36,177 nt of DNA from Steroidobacter sp. (GCF_016790065.1 NZ_JAEUPY010000479.1:1-36177); one strand, 5' to 3'. Positions 16,078 to 25,622 are shown, numbered from the stretch's first letter. Numbers and translations are program-made. The notes: generated by a model from the sequence alone, not told the origin.

Positions 16078-17685
16078 ATGGATCAGCTTCTTACCAACTT
16101 CATCCGCGCCCTCCGCAACGCCGACATTCGCGTATCGACGGCGGAGACGCTCGATGCATTCAGCACCGTGCAGCTGGTGGGATATCGCGACCGGCAGTTG
16201 CTGAAGGACAGTCTGGGGTTGGTGCTGCCGAAGACGCTGGATGAGAAAGCGGCGTTCGATAGTTGTTTCGATCAGTTCTTCTCGTTCCGAGAACGCACGC
16301 CGCTGTCCTCCCTCGATTCCTTGCCGGGCACGGACGGCGCTGGAAATCGCGGCGACTCGCGCGGCGGCGATGCTGATGGCAAGTCGCAGTCTGGCGCCGA
16401 CGATGGCGGCGACAATCTCCGGGCGGACAACGCCGACGGCAATGACAGCGACGCTGGCGGCGGTAGCAATGCTGGCGACGGCCGCAGCGGCACTGGCGGC
16501 AGCGCGCAAGGCAGGCGCACCGGCCGCGGCCAAGCTCAAAACAATCGCGCTGACAGCGAAGCTGTCGCTGCGGAGGGCGACACCTCCGCGGGCGGCGTCA
16601 CGGCCGGCGAAATGGCCGAGCCTCAATCCGCTCTCGGCCAACTCCTAACTCGCGGCAACTCCATCGAAGTCAACATCGCCATCAACGCCGCCGGGCAGCT
16701 GGTCAACGTTCATCGCATCGAGCTGTTCACTCAAAAAGGCCTCTACACCCGTCGCGTGCTGGACGCGATGGGCCACGCCGATCTACAAGAGGAAATATTC
16801 TCGCTGACGGCCAGCGAGTCACTGCCAAACCGTCGCTTGGCCCAGGACCTCGGGCATCGACGAGACTGGCTCCGCGAACGCGTGCGGGACTACGTCGAGC
16901 ATCAGTTCCTATTGCACGCAGACGTGTCCGGCCGTCGTCTTCGCGAAGGTCTGGTTCGCAACCTGCGACTCTCAGTGCTCGAACAACGCCATCATCGGAT
17001 GCTTCAGGACCTGGTCCATCGAATGGCTCGCAAGCTCGTTGCCGCCTACGCGCGCCGACGAAAAGTATTCCGTCGCGGCAGCCTGCATGTTCCCCGCACG
17101 TTGCGGCGGAACATGAAATACGACGACGCGATTTTCGATTTGCAGTGGAAGTCGGTGAAAACCGAACAGCCCAAAGTCTTCGCTCTCTGCGACGTCAGCG
17201 GCTCTGTCGCGAACTACGCGCGATTCATGCTGATGTTTTTATACAGCTTGGAAGAAGTCCTGCCCAAGGTCCGCTCGTTCGCCTTCTCTTCCGACCTCGG
17301 CGAAATCTCCGACCTGTTCTCGCGAAACTCCATCGACGATGCCATCGCCCTGGCCTTGCGCCAATACGGCAGCGGCTCCACCGACTACGGCCAAGCCCTC
17401 GCCGATTTCCGCAAACTCTGTCTCGACGATCTCGACCGCCGCACCACCGTCATCATCCTCGGCGACGCTCGTAACAACTACGGCGACGCTCGCACCGACA
17501 TCCTCAAAGAAATCTACGACCGCTCCCGCCGCGTCATCTGGCTCAACCCAGAGTCCAGACCCATCTGGAACACCGGCGACTCAGAAATGCGGCACTACTC
17601 GCCGTACTGCCACCAAGTCGACGAGTGCGGCACGCTGACGCAGCTGGAGCGAGTCGTTAGCCGACTGGTGCAGTCGGCTCGATAA
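16078..17685 (+). CDS. CoxE-like VWA-domain protein, partner of MoxR
   Basis: The 535-residue protein has an N-terminal helical domain (residues 1-80), a long low-complexity linker rich in Gly, Asp, Ala and Ser (about 80-185), a second helical region and a C-terminal von Willebrand A domain. The MIDAS residues are present: DVSGS at 372-376, the threonine of STDYG (T435) and the aspartate in ILGDARN. CoxE-type proteins act with MoxR/CoxD ATPases in enzyme maturation. No hydrophobic anchor or signal peptide is seen, so it should be cytoplasmic. It ends two bases from the stop of the convergent stomatin gene. Confidence 0.88.
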   Translation: MDQLLTNFIRALRNADIRVSTAETLDAFSTVQLVGYRDRQLLKDSLGLVLPKTLDEKAAFDSCFDQFFSFRERTPLSSLDSLPGTDGAGNRGDSRGGDADGKSQSGADDGGDNLRADNADGNDSDAGGGSNAGDGRSGTGGSAQGRRTGRGQAQNNRADSEAVAAEGDTSAGGVTAGEMAEPQSALGQLLTRGNSIEVNIAINAAGQLVNVHRIELFTQKGLYTRRVLDAMGHADLQEEIFSLTASESLPNRRLAQDLGHRRDWLRERVRDYVEHQFLLHADVSGRRLREGLVRNLRLSVLEQRHHRMLQDLVHRMARKLVAAYARRRKVFRRGSLHVPRTLRRNMKYDDAIFDLQWKSVKTEQPKVFALCDVSGSVANYARFMLMFLYSLEEVLPKVRSFAFSSDLGEISDLFSRNSIDDAIALALRQYGSGSTDYGQALADFRKLCLDDLDRRTTVIILGDARNNYGDARTDILKEIYDRSRRVIWLNPESRPIWNTGDSEMRHYSPYCHQVDECGTLTQLERVVSRLVQSAR

Positions 17686-17687
17686 CT

Positions 17688-18620
17688 TTAGCTCACCGCC
17701 TTGTTCTGCTGCTTCACCACGCTGGTCGCCATGGCGATCATCGAAGAAATATCGCTCAAGGTGGCCGGCACGATCAGCGTGCTGGAGGCTTCGTCGGCGA
17801 GTTTGCCGAACTGTTTCACGTATTCTTCAGCGACGCGCAATTGCATGGCTTCCATGCCGCCACGGCCGGCAAGAGCTTCGCCAACTTGCCGCAGGCCTTC
17901 GGCGGTTGCCGTTGCCACCGCGAGAATGGCTGCAGCCTGACCTTCGGCTTCGTTGATCTGCTGCTGCTTGTTGGCTTCGGATTCCTTGATGACGCGCTGT
18001 TTCTCGCCTTCCGCCTGGTTGATCTTGGCGTCGCGATCGCCTTCGGAAGTCAGCACGACGGCGCGCTTCTCTCGCTCGGCGCGCATCTGCTTTTCCATCG
18101 CGTGCAGCACGTCTTTCGGCGGGTTGATGTTCTTGATCTCGTAACGAAGCACCTTCACGCCCCACGCGGCCGACGCATGGTCGAGTTCGCTGACCACGTT
18201 CGAGTTGATGGTGCCGCGGGCCTCGAAGGTGCGGTCCAGGTCGATCTTGCCGATCTCACTACGCAACGTGGTCTGCGCCAGCTGGATGATGGCGAAGCGA
18301 TAGTTGGTGATGCCGTACGAGGCGCTGCGCGCGTCGAGCACTTGCATGTAGAGCACGCCGTCGACGCCGACCTGCACGTTGTCCCGAGTGATACAGATCT
18401 GTTCGGGAATATCCAACGCATCTTCCTTGAGCGTGTGTTTGTAAGCGATGCGTTCGACGAACGGCACCAGGATATGAAAGCCGGCCTGGATGGTGCGACT
18501 GTAGCGGCCGAGCGTCTCGACCACATAGGCGCTCTGCTGTGGCACCACGATGGCGGTCTTCATCAACACGATGACGACCAGCACGAACAGGGCCAGCACG
18601 ACGTACATTGTTGTGCTCAC
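17688..18620 (-). CDS. SPFH/band 7 (stomatin-like, QmcA/paraslipin type) membrane protein
   Basis: The 310-residue protein has an N-terminal membrane segment (residues 6-20), a band 7 domain beginning at VVPQQSAYVVETLGRYSRT, and a long coiled coil rich in Glu, Lys and Ala (REKRAVVLTSEGDRDAKINQ region), as in QmcA. Such proteins form large oligomeric membrane microdomains and can regulate FtsH-type proteases. The start is GTG 18620, with GGAGG five bases upstream; the ATG at 18608 lies too far from it. The NfeD partner gene lies 41 bases upstream on the same strand, a classic pairing. Confidence 0.93.
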   Translation of the reverse strand: MSTTMYVVLALFVLVVIVLMKTAIVVPQQSAYVVETLGRYSRTIQAGFHILVPFVERIAYKHTLKEDALDIPEQICITRDNVQVGVDGVLYMQVLDARSASYGITNYRFAIIQLAQTTLRSEIGKIDLDRTFEARGTINSNVVSELDHASAAWGVKVLRYEIKNINPPKDVLHAMEKQMRAEREKRAVVLTSEGDRDAKINQAEGEKQRVIKESEANKQQQINEAEGQAAAILAVATATAEGLRQVGEALAGRGGMEAMQLRVAEEYVKQFGKLADEASSTLIVPATLSDISSMIAMATSVVKQQNKAVS

Positions 18621-18661
18621 GACAACCTCCGGCTTCTAAGTATTACTTGTTGGGAACGGCG

Positions 18662-19099
18662 TCAAAGGATCGGACGCACCATCAGGATCAGACCATCGAC
18701 GCGCGCGATCACGGCTTCGCGGCCGGCTTCGATCGGTTGCTCATCGACGTTGCGCGCGGTCCAGGAAGAACCTCGATAGTCGACGCGGCAGGTTTGAGTC
18801 GGCTCCAACCGCACCGGCACGGTGACTCGGTCGCCGACGGTGAGCCGCTCTTCGACATGACCGGTGCGCAGGCGCACCAGCTCGTAAGCGCGCTTCCGGA
18901 AAGTGAGCATCGAGGCGACGGCGAGCACGGACAGCGCCAGCCACTGCGCCCAATCCGGCAGGTCCACGCCCGCCAGGCCGAGAAAGCCGACGATGGCGGC
19001 GGAGATGCCGAAGAACACCAGGTAGAACTGTGCGTCGAGCACGAACATTTCGATCGCGAGCGCGATCGCGGCGACGATCATCCAGGCCCACCAAGCCAT
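18662..19099 (-). CDS. NfeD-family membrane protein
   Basis: From ATG 19099 (AGGAG eight bases upstream) the protein has 145 residues: two to three hydrophobic segments (residues 1-75) then a soluble C-terminal OB-fold region (LTVGDRVTVPVRLEP through ARVDGLILMVRPIL), the standard short NfeD layout. NfeD proteins pair with SPFH proteins and are thought to support their assembly or proteolytic function. The longer open frame up to 19285 runs back across the groEL terminator and is not the real start. Confidence 0.9.
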   Translation of the reverse strand: MAWWAWMIVAAIALAIEMFVLDAQFYLVFFGISAAIVGFLGLAGVDLPDWAQWLALSVLAVASMLTFRKRAYELVRLRTGHVEERLTVGDRVTVPVRLEPTQTCRVDYRGSSWTARNVDEQPIEAGREAVIARVDGLILMVRPIL

Positions 19100-19151
19100 G
19101 ACGCTCTCTCCTGTACAGCTCCAACCGATCTTACCAGGATGACGCGCCCCA

Positions 19152-19182
19152 AAAAGAAAAGCCCCGCCGGAGCGGGGCTTTT
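19152..19182 (-). terminator. Rho-independent terminator of groESL
   Basis: On the minus strand AAAAGCCCCGC, loop TCCG, GCGGGGCTTTT form an eleven-pair stem followed by TTTTCTTTTT. It lies about 50 bases after the groEL stop codon and before nfeD, so it ends the chaperonin message. Confidence 0.9.
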
Positions 19183-19202
19183 CGAGACAAGGTCGGCATC
19201 GA

Positions 19203-19222
19203 GGACAGGCTGAAGCCTGTCC
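19203..19222. repeat. Hairpin just after groEL, REP-like
   Basis: GGACAGGC, TGAA, GCCTGTCC is a perfect eight-pair hairpin in the groEL 3' untranslated region, ten bases past the stop codon. This kind of ACAGGCTGAAGCCTGT core resembles dispersed extragenic palindromes that occur in many bacterial genomes; whether it is repeated in this genome cannot be seen here. Confidence 0.5.
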
Positions 19223-19232
19223 CGCGATACGT

Positions 19233-20882
<1,650 letters not shown>

Positions 20883-20910
20883 TCAACCTCTATCTGATTT
20901 TCGGTTTCGC

Positions 20911-20929
20911 GGGCCGGCGTAGCCGGCCC
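20911..20929. repeat. Strong hairpin between groES and groEL
   Basis: GGGCCGGC, GTA, GCCGGCCC is a perfect eight-pair palindrome in the groES-groEL gap. It has no T-tract, so it is unlikely to end transcription. Hairpins between groES and groEL act as mRNA processing sites in some bacteria; here that is only a possibility. Confidence 0.6.
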
Positions 20930-20980
20930 ACTACTGAATCTGTGTTGCGAGACTGGCGTGAGCCGGTCGCGCGTCGAGAA

Positions 20981-21283
20981 TTACTTCTCGATCACGGCCA
21001 TGACGTCTTCTTCACGCATGACCAGCAGCTCTTCACCGTCGACCTTCACTTCGGTGCCGCTGTACTTGCCGAACAGGATGTTGTCGCCGACCTTGACGTC
21101 CAGCGCGCGCACTTCGCCGCTCTCCAGGATCTTGCCCTTGCCGACGGCAACGACCTTGCCCTTGATCGGCTTTTCAGTGGCCGAGTCCGGAATCACGATG
21201 CCGCCGGGGGAGGTGCGCTCCTCTTCCAGGCGCTTGATGATCACGCGATCGTGCAGGGGGCGAATTTTCAGTTTCTCGGCCAT
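20981..21283 (-). CDS. groES: Co-chaperonin GroES (Hsp10)
   Basis: The 100-residue co-chaperonin has [17 protein letters not shown] at the start, the mobile loop ending in [12 protein letters not shown], and [21 protein letters not shown] near the end. It caps GroEL as a seven-membered ring. GAGG lies eight bases before the ATG at 21283. The gene is first in the groESL operon, which is controlled by the promoter and CIRCE element just upstream. Confidence 0.97.
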   Translation of the reverse strand: MAEKLKIRPLHDRVIIKRLEEERTSPGGIVIPDSATEKPIKGKVVAVGKGKILESGEVRALDVKVGDNILFGKYSGTEVKVDGEELLVMREEDVMAVIEK

Positions 21284-21361
21284 AGCTCAAACCTCGGCAA
21301 CGCTAGTTTGCGATTGGATTTGGGAGTGTTGGAGGGTGGGGCGACGCTTCCCGATCGTTCG

Positions 21362-21388
21362 TTAGCACTCACCCCATGCGGGTGCTAA
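21362..21388. promoter_or_regulatory. CIRCE operator (HrcA site) of groESL
   Basis: TTAGCACTC (21362-21370), nine bases, GGGTGCTAA (21380-21388) matches the CIRCE consensus TTAGCACTC-N9-GAGTGCTAA with one mismatch and exact spacing. HrcA binds this inverted repeat to repress chaperonin genes until heat shock. It abuts the -10 element of the groESL promoter, so bound HrcA would block transcription initiation. hrcA itself is not in the window. Confidence 0.92.
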
Positions 21389-21415
21389 TAATAGGCAGCG
21401 AAAGGGATATTTCAA
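21388..21415 (-). promoter_or_regulatory. groESL promoter (sigma-70 type, possible sigma-32 overlap)
   Basis: On the minus strand TTGAAA (21415-21410), 16 bases and TATTAT (21393-21388) form a near-consensus housekeeping promoter directly upstream of CIRCE. The same bases can be read as CTTGAAA, 14 bases, CCTATTA, similar to the heat-shock sigma-32 consensus (CTTGAAA and CCCATNTA). Both readings would start transcription within the CIRCE element. Confidence 0.75.
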
Positions 21416-21460
21416 GTCGAATTTGGCGGGCTCGATGACCCCCCTATCACCTTGGCGGCA

Positions 21461-21489
21461 CTGACAACGGACCGGCCTAAGGCTATGCT
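21461..21489 (+). promoter_or_regulatory. Sigma-70 promoter of the cutA-dsbD operon
   Basis: CTGACA (21461-21466), 17 bases and TATGCT (21484-21489) match sigma-70 elements with ideal spacing and lie about 30 bases before the cutA ATG. Confidence 0.65.
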
Positions 21490-21517
21490 GCCGGCCGCGG
21501 CAAGCGAGTGTAACCCC

Positions 21518-21868
21518 ATGACCGAGCAAGTGATTGTGGCTTTTTCCAGCTGCCCGGACGAGGCCACCGCCAAGCGTCTGGCCGAGGCTTTGGTGAGCGA
21601 GCGATTGGCAACCTGCGTGAATCGGGTGTCTGGCATCGCTTCGACTTACTTCTGGGACGGCCGTCTCCAGGACGACGCGGAGATTCTGTTAATCATTAAG
21701 ACTACGGCGGCGCGCCTGACCGAGCTGGAAGCCCGGCTCAGCGCGCTGCACCCCTATGAATTGCCGGAACTGGTGGCCCTGCCGGTGGCGGGCGGGAACG
21801 AACGCTACCTGCAGTGGGTCCGAACCGGCGTGGCCGCGAACAACTCGACGGGGCTGGAGCCTCGATGA
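21518..21868 (+). CDS. cutA: CutA1-family divalent cation tolerance protein
   Basis: The 116-residue product starts at ATG 21518 (MTEQVIVAFSSCPDEATAKR) and has the CutA1 signature ASTYFWDGRLQDDAEILLIIKT and HPYELPELVALPV. CutA1 forms very stable trimers; it is linked to copper tolerance in E. coli, but its true function is unsettled. A longer frame from 21452 overlaps the promoter and is rejected. Its stop overlaps the dsbD start (ATGA), so the two are translationally coupled; cutA beside dsbD is a conserved arrangement. Confidence 0.94.
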   Translation: MTEQVIVAFSSCPDEATAKRLAEALVSERLATCVNRVSGIASTYFWDGRLQDDAEILLIIKTTAARLTELEARLSALHPYELPELVALPVAGGNERYLQWVRTGVAANNSTGLEPR

Positions 21869-24195
21869 AGGCGAACGACTTGAACAGCAACAAGTATCGG
21901 TCCGGAGCGCTGGGCTGGTGGGCGGTGGCGTTGGCCTGGCTGGCCCTGCCGCCGGCCCTGATCCAATCCGCCTGGGCCAAGGACGACTTCCTGCCGCCCG
22001 AGCAGGCCTACCGCTACACGGTCAAGGCCGAGGGCGACCACGTCGTGGTCAGCTGGAAAATCACGCCGGGCTACTACCTCTATAAGAAGAAGATGGGCGT
22101 GGCCTCGACCATGGCCACCGTGCAACTCGCCGAACCGCAGTGGCCCAAGGGCGAAGAACACACCGACGATTACTTCGGCACCCAGGAGATTTATCGCGGC
22201 AGTGTCGATGTGCCCGTGGCGCTCACTGTGCAAGGCGCCGAGCGGCCGAAAAAACTGGCGCTCGAACTGAAGCTGCAAGGCTGCGCCGATGCCGGCCTGT
22301 GCTATCCGCCGTTGCGCTGGAAGACCGAAATCGATCTGCCGGCCGCGGGCGCAAGCGCTGGCGGCCAGGGCGCTGGCTTGAGCTCGGTGTTCAAATCCAA
22401 ATCCGGCGGTCTGGGTCAGGCCAAACAGAACGACGACTTCCTGCCGCCCGACGAAGCCTTCCGCTTCGGCGCCGGCATGGAGAAGCCCGAGTCGGTAGCA
22501 CTCACGTGGATCATCGCCGAGGGCTATTACCTCTATAAGGATCGCATCCACGTCACGTCGAACACGCCGGGCGTGACCCTGGGCAAATTACAGCTGCCCA
22601 AAGGCGACCCGAAACATGACGAGTACTTCGGCGACACCGAGGTCTATCACGAGATCCTCGAAGCGTCGTTGCCGATCGCGCGGCCGGCGGGCACCGGCAA
22701 GCTGGATTTGAATGTGACTTATCAGGGCTGTGCCGACGGCGGGCTCTGCTACAACCCGATCACCAAACAAGTGTCGTTGGATCTAACGCCCACCGACACA
22801 GCGACCACGCTGCCGGCCGATGCGCAGGCCGAGCCAACCACCACCAGCGCTGCCGGCTCTCAATCAGCATCGAAAGCGCCGGTTGCCGAACAAGACAAGC
22901 TGGCCACGCTGATTCGCGACGGCAATTTGTTTGCTGTGCTCGCCACCTTCTTCGGCCTCGGGGTGCTGTTGTCGTTCACGCCCTGTGTGCTGCCGATGAT
23001 TCCGATTCTGTCCGGCATCATCGTGGGCCAAGGCGGCACGGTTACTCCGGCACGCGGCTTCTCGCTCGCATTCACATACGTGCAAGGCATGGCGCTGACT
23101 TACGCCGCTGCGGGTGCCGCGTTCGTGCTGGCATTCAAACAAGCGCCGCAAGCGTTCTTCCAACAGCCGTGGATCATTACGTTGATGACGCTGCTGTTCG
23201 TGGTGCTCGCCGTCGCGATGTTCGGTGCGTTCACTCTGCAATTGCCGAGCTCGTTGCAAACCCGACTGACCAATGTCAGCAATGACCAAAAATCGGGCAC
23301 CTACATCGGCACGTTCATCATGGGTGCGTTGTCTGCACTGGTCGTAACCGCCTGCGTTGCGCCCGCCATCATCGCGGCGCTGTCCGTCATCAGCCAGACC
23401 GGTCAAATCGCACGCGGCGCCGGCGCGCTGTATGCGACCGGCTTGGGCATGGGCGTACCGTTGTTGATCGTCGGCGCATCCGCCGGCTCGTTGCTGCCGA
23501 AAGTGGGTCCGTGGATGGACACGGTGAAATCGCTGTTCGGCGTGCTGTTCCTCGGCGTTGCGATTTATATCGTTTCGCCGCTGTTGCCGGCAGGCATAGT
23601 GATGCTGTTGTGGTCACTGCTCACGGTGCTGTCGGGCTTCTGGGTGTTCTCGCTCAAAGCACGCGATGGTGGACCAATCTCCGCTCCGTTGCGCGCGCTG
23701 GGTTTGATCGCAGTCGTCTATGGAATGCTGTTACTGATCGGCGCGGCGTCCGGCAGCAAAGATCCATTGCAACCGTTGGATCGCTTGGCCGCCGGCAGCG
23801 GTGGCGGCGCGAGCGCGCAGGAACATGCGCTGGCGTTTCAACGAATCAAAACCGTCAGCGATCTGGAAAATGCCGTGGCCGCGGCGACCGCTGCCGGCCG
23901 ACCGGTGATGTTGGATTTCTATGCGGACTGGTGCGTGTCCTGCAAAGAGATGGAAAAGTTCACGTTCCCGGACCCGGCAGTTCAGGCGGCGCTGGCCGAC
24001 GCGGTGTTATTGCAGGCGGATGTGACCGCAAATGACGATGACGACAAAGCGCTGATGACCCGTTTCGAAATCTACGGCCCGCCGACCATCGCGTTCTATG
24101 GCGCCGATGGAGTCGAACGCAAAGACTTTCGACTGGTAGGATTCGTGAAAGCCGAGCGCTTCAGCGAACATGTGCGAGCGGCATTCGGTAGTTAG
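21865..24195 (+). CDS. dsbD: Thiol:disulfide interchange protein DsbD with duplicated alpha domain
   Basis: DsbD moves electrons from cytoplasmic thioredoxin to periplasmic proteins such as DsbC. The signal peptide ends near QSAWA (about residue 35). Two consecutive alpha domains follow, each opening with DDFLPP and each with the catalytic cysteine pair in GCAD-xGLCY: C140/C146 and C289/C295. The membrane domain carries C374 (FTPCVLP) and C497 (VTACVAP), matching E. coli C163 and C285. The C-terminal thioredoxin domain has WCVSC with C690 and C693. At 776 residues it is about 200 longer than the E. coli protein (565), largely because of the extra alpha domain. It starts at ATG 21865 with GGAG five bases upstream; the frame from 21814 is not the true start. 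Confidence 0.95.
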   Translation: MKANDLNSNKYRSGALGWWAVALAWLALPPALIQSAWAKDDFLPPEQAYRYTVKAEGDHVVVSWKITPGYYLYKKKMGVASTMATVQLAEPQWPKGEEHTDDYFGTQEIYRGSVDVPVALTVQGAERPKKLALELKLQGCADAGLCYPPLRWKTEIDLPAAGASAGGQGAGLSSVFKSKSGGLGQAKQNDDFLPPDEAFRFGAGMEKPESVALTWIIAEGYYLYKDRIHVTSNTPGVTLGKLQLPKGDPKHDEYFGDTEVYHEILEASLPIARPAGTGKLDLNVTYQGCADGGLCYNPITKQVSLDLTPTDTATTLPADAQAEPTTTSAAGSQSASKAPVAEQDKLATLIRDGNLFAVLATFFGLGVLLSFTPCVLPMIPILSGIIVGQGGTVTPARGFSLAFTYVQGMALTYAAAGAAFVLAFKQAPQAFFQQPWIITLMTLLFVVLAVAMFGAFTLQLPSSLQTRLTNVSNDQKSGTYIGTFIMGALSALVVTACVAPAIIAALSVISQTGQIARGAGALYATGLGMGVPLLIVGASAGSLLPKVGPWMDTVKSLFGVLFLGVAIYIVSPLLPAGIVMLLWSLLTVLSGFWVFSLKARDGGPISAPLRALGLIAVVYGMLLLIGAASGSKDPLQPLDRLAAGSGGGASAQEHALAFQRIKTVSDLENAVAAATAAGRPVMLDFYADWCVSCKEMEKFTFPDPAVQAALADAVLLQADVTANDDDDKALMTRFEIYGPPTIAFYGADGVERKDFRLVGFVKAERFSEHVRAAFGS

Positions 24196-24255
24196 AACCG
24201 CGCTTCTTCTCGTACTCACGCGGCCGCGAGCCGCTCTTCGTTTGAGACAGCTGAT

Positions 24256-24924
24256 ATGAAACCCATCGGTTACGTTGTGGTCGCCGTCATTGCGGCGGCG
24301 GCAGGCTTCGGTCTTTATCACTTCGGCATCGCGCCTCGCGTGAACGTCGAGCAGGCGCAGACCACGAGCGCACCGGCCGAAACGGAAGCAGCATCTGAAA
24401 CAGAAGGCGGCGCCGATGGGCTCCCCGACGTGCTGCCCGACTTCACGCTCGCCAACCTCGACGGCCAGCCGCAATCCATCCGCAGTTGGCAAGGCAAGTC
24501 GATGATCGTGAATTTCTGGGCGACCTGGTGCGCGCCTTGCCGTCGCGAAATTCCGCTGCTGAACAAGATCCAGGCCGAGCACGGCGCGGAAGGCTTCCAG
24601 ATCGTCGGCGTCGCAGTCGACTTTCGCGATGACGTGTTGAAGTACGCCAAAGAGATCGGCATCGGCTATCCGCTGCTGATCGGCGAACAAGACGGGCTCG
24701 AGGCGGTGACCAAGTTCGGCCGTGGCTCGCTGGGCTTCCCGTTCACGGTATTTACCGATAACCAGCAGCGCCTGGTGCTATTCCACCTCGGCGAGCTGCA
24801 TCCGCCGCAGGCCGAAATCATGCTGGCAGCCGTCCGCAAGGTGAACAGCGGTGAGTTGACGCCATTCAGTGCGCGCACCGTTGTAGCCAAGCAACTCGCG
24901 GAATTGCCCGAGGCCAAACAGTAA
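24256..24924 (+). CDS. TlpA/ResA-like membrane-anchored thioredoxin
   Basis: The 222-residue protein has an N-terminal membrane anchor (residues 4-24), an acidic, alanine-rich linker, and a thioredoxin-like domain with FWATWCAPCRREIPLL as the redox site, followed by the cis-proline region GSLGFPFTVF. TlpA/ResA proteins reduce periplasmic thiols, for example in cytochrome c or cytochrome oxidase maturation. It follows dsbD by 60 bases, so DsbD is a likely electron donor. The precise target is unknown. Confidence 0.92.
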   Translation: MKPIGYVVVAVIAAAAGFGLYHFGIAPRVNVEQAQTTSAPAETEAASETEGGADGLPDVLPDFTLANLDGQPQSIRSWQGKSMIVNFWATWCAPCRREIPLLNKIQAEHGAEGFQIVGVAVDFRDDVLKYAKEIGIGYPLLIGEQDGLEAVTKFGRGSLGFPFTVFTDNQQRLVLFHLGELHPPQAEIMLAAVRKVNSGELTPFSARTVVAKQLAELPEAKQ

Positions 24925-25172
24925 AGCTGGCCGACACCGCCAGATCGGCTATGATGCCGCCCCTATTTTTCCGGCGCGGGCGCTAAAGAACGGGATTCGA
25001 AGGGCCAGGCAGCGCGCGCCAGGGCTTCCGCCACTGTTGCGGATTTGCCCACAAAAAGCCCCGATGTAGCCGCGATCCGCTTGGATCGTGGTGCAAACCA
25101 TCGCCAAATTGCACCCAATCTGGTTAAACTCGCCGCCATCTTCGTTGCAGTGAATTTTCATAACTCATCCGC
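24925..25172. other. Intergenic region before aroQ, possible promoter and leader
   Basis: This 248-base gap separates the tlpA-like gene from aroQ. TATGAT at 24950-24955 could be a -10 element, but the -35 at 17 bases (CTGGCC) is weak. CGATCC, GCTT, GGATCG (25073-25088) is a six-pair inverted repeat without a T-tract. No riboswitch, tRNA or convincing terminator was recognised. If TATGAT is used, the aroQ-accBC leader would be about 210 bases long. Confidence 0.35.
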
Positions 25173-25622
25173 ATGGCGCACCTGCTGCTCTTGAACGGCC
25201 CCAACTTGAACCTGCTCGGCACTCGCGAGCCGGGCACGTATGGGTCCGTCACCTTGGAGCAGATCGTGAACCGCGTGGGCCAGCTCGCGGCGGAATCCGG
25301 CCATCACTTGTCGGCGTTCCAAAGCAATGCCGAGGCCGAGTTGATCAGCCGGATCCACGAGGCGCCGACTTCGCACGTCGCCTGCATCATCTTCAATCCG
25401 GCAGCGTTCACGCATACCAGCGTGGCCCTGCGTGACGCGCTGCTGGGCGTGAAGATTCCTTTCATCGAAGTACATCTGAGCAACGTGTATGCGCGGGAGT
25501 CTTTCCGCCATCACTCTTACTTCTCCGACATCGCCATCGGCACGATTACGGGACTGGGTGCATTCGGGTATGAGCTGGCGCTGCGCGCCGCGGCGAATTA
25601 CCTGACCCTGCCCCGCAAATAA
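25173..25622 (+). CDS. aroQ: Type II 3-dehydroquinate dehydratase
   Basis: This enzyme catalyses the third step of the shikimate pathway, 3-dehydroquinate to 3-dehydroshikimate. The 149-residue length, [20 protein letters not shown] with the catalytic tyrosine, [17 protein letters not shown], and [18 protein letters not shown] are hallmarks of the type II family. In the cell it forms a dodecamer. It is the first gene of aroQ-accB-accC-prmA, an arrangement conserved across Gammaproteobacteria. The accB ATG is 69 bases after its stop. Confidence 0.97.
   Translation: MAHLLLLNGPNLNLLGTREPGTYGSVTLEQIVNRVGQLAAESGHHLSAFQSNAEAELISRIHEAPTSHVACIIFNPAAFTHTSVALRDALLGVKIPFIEVHLSNVYARESFRHHSYFSDIAIGTITGLGAFGYELALRAAANYLTLPRK

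Noticed and set aside
24988-25003. tRNA T-loop-like GGGATTCGAAGG
   Set aside because: No acceptor, D or anticodon stems can be placed around it.
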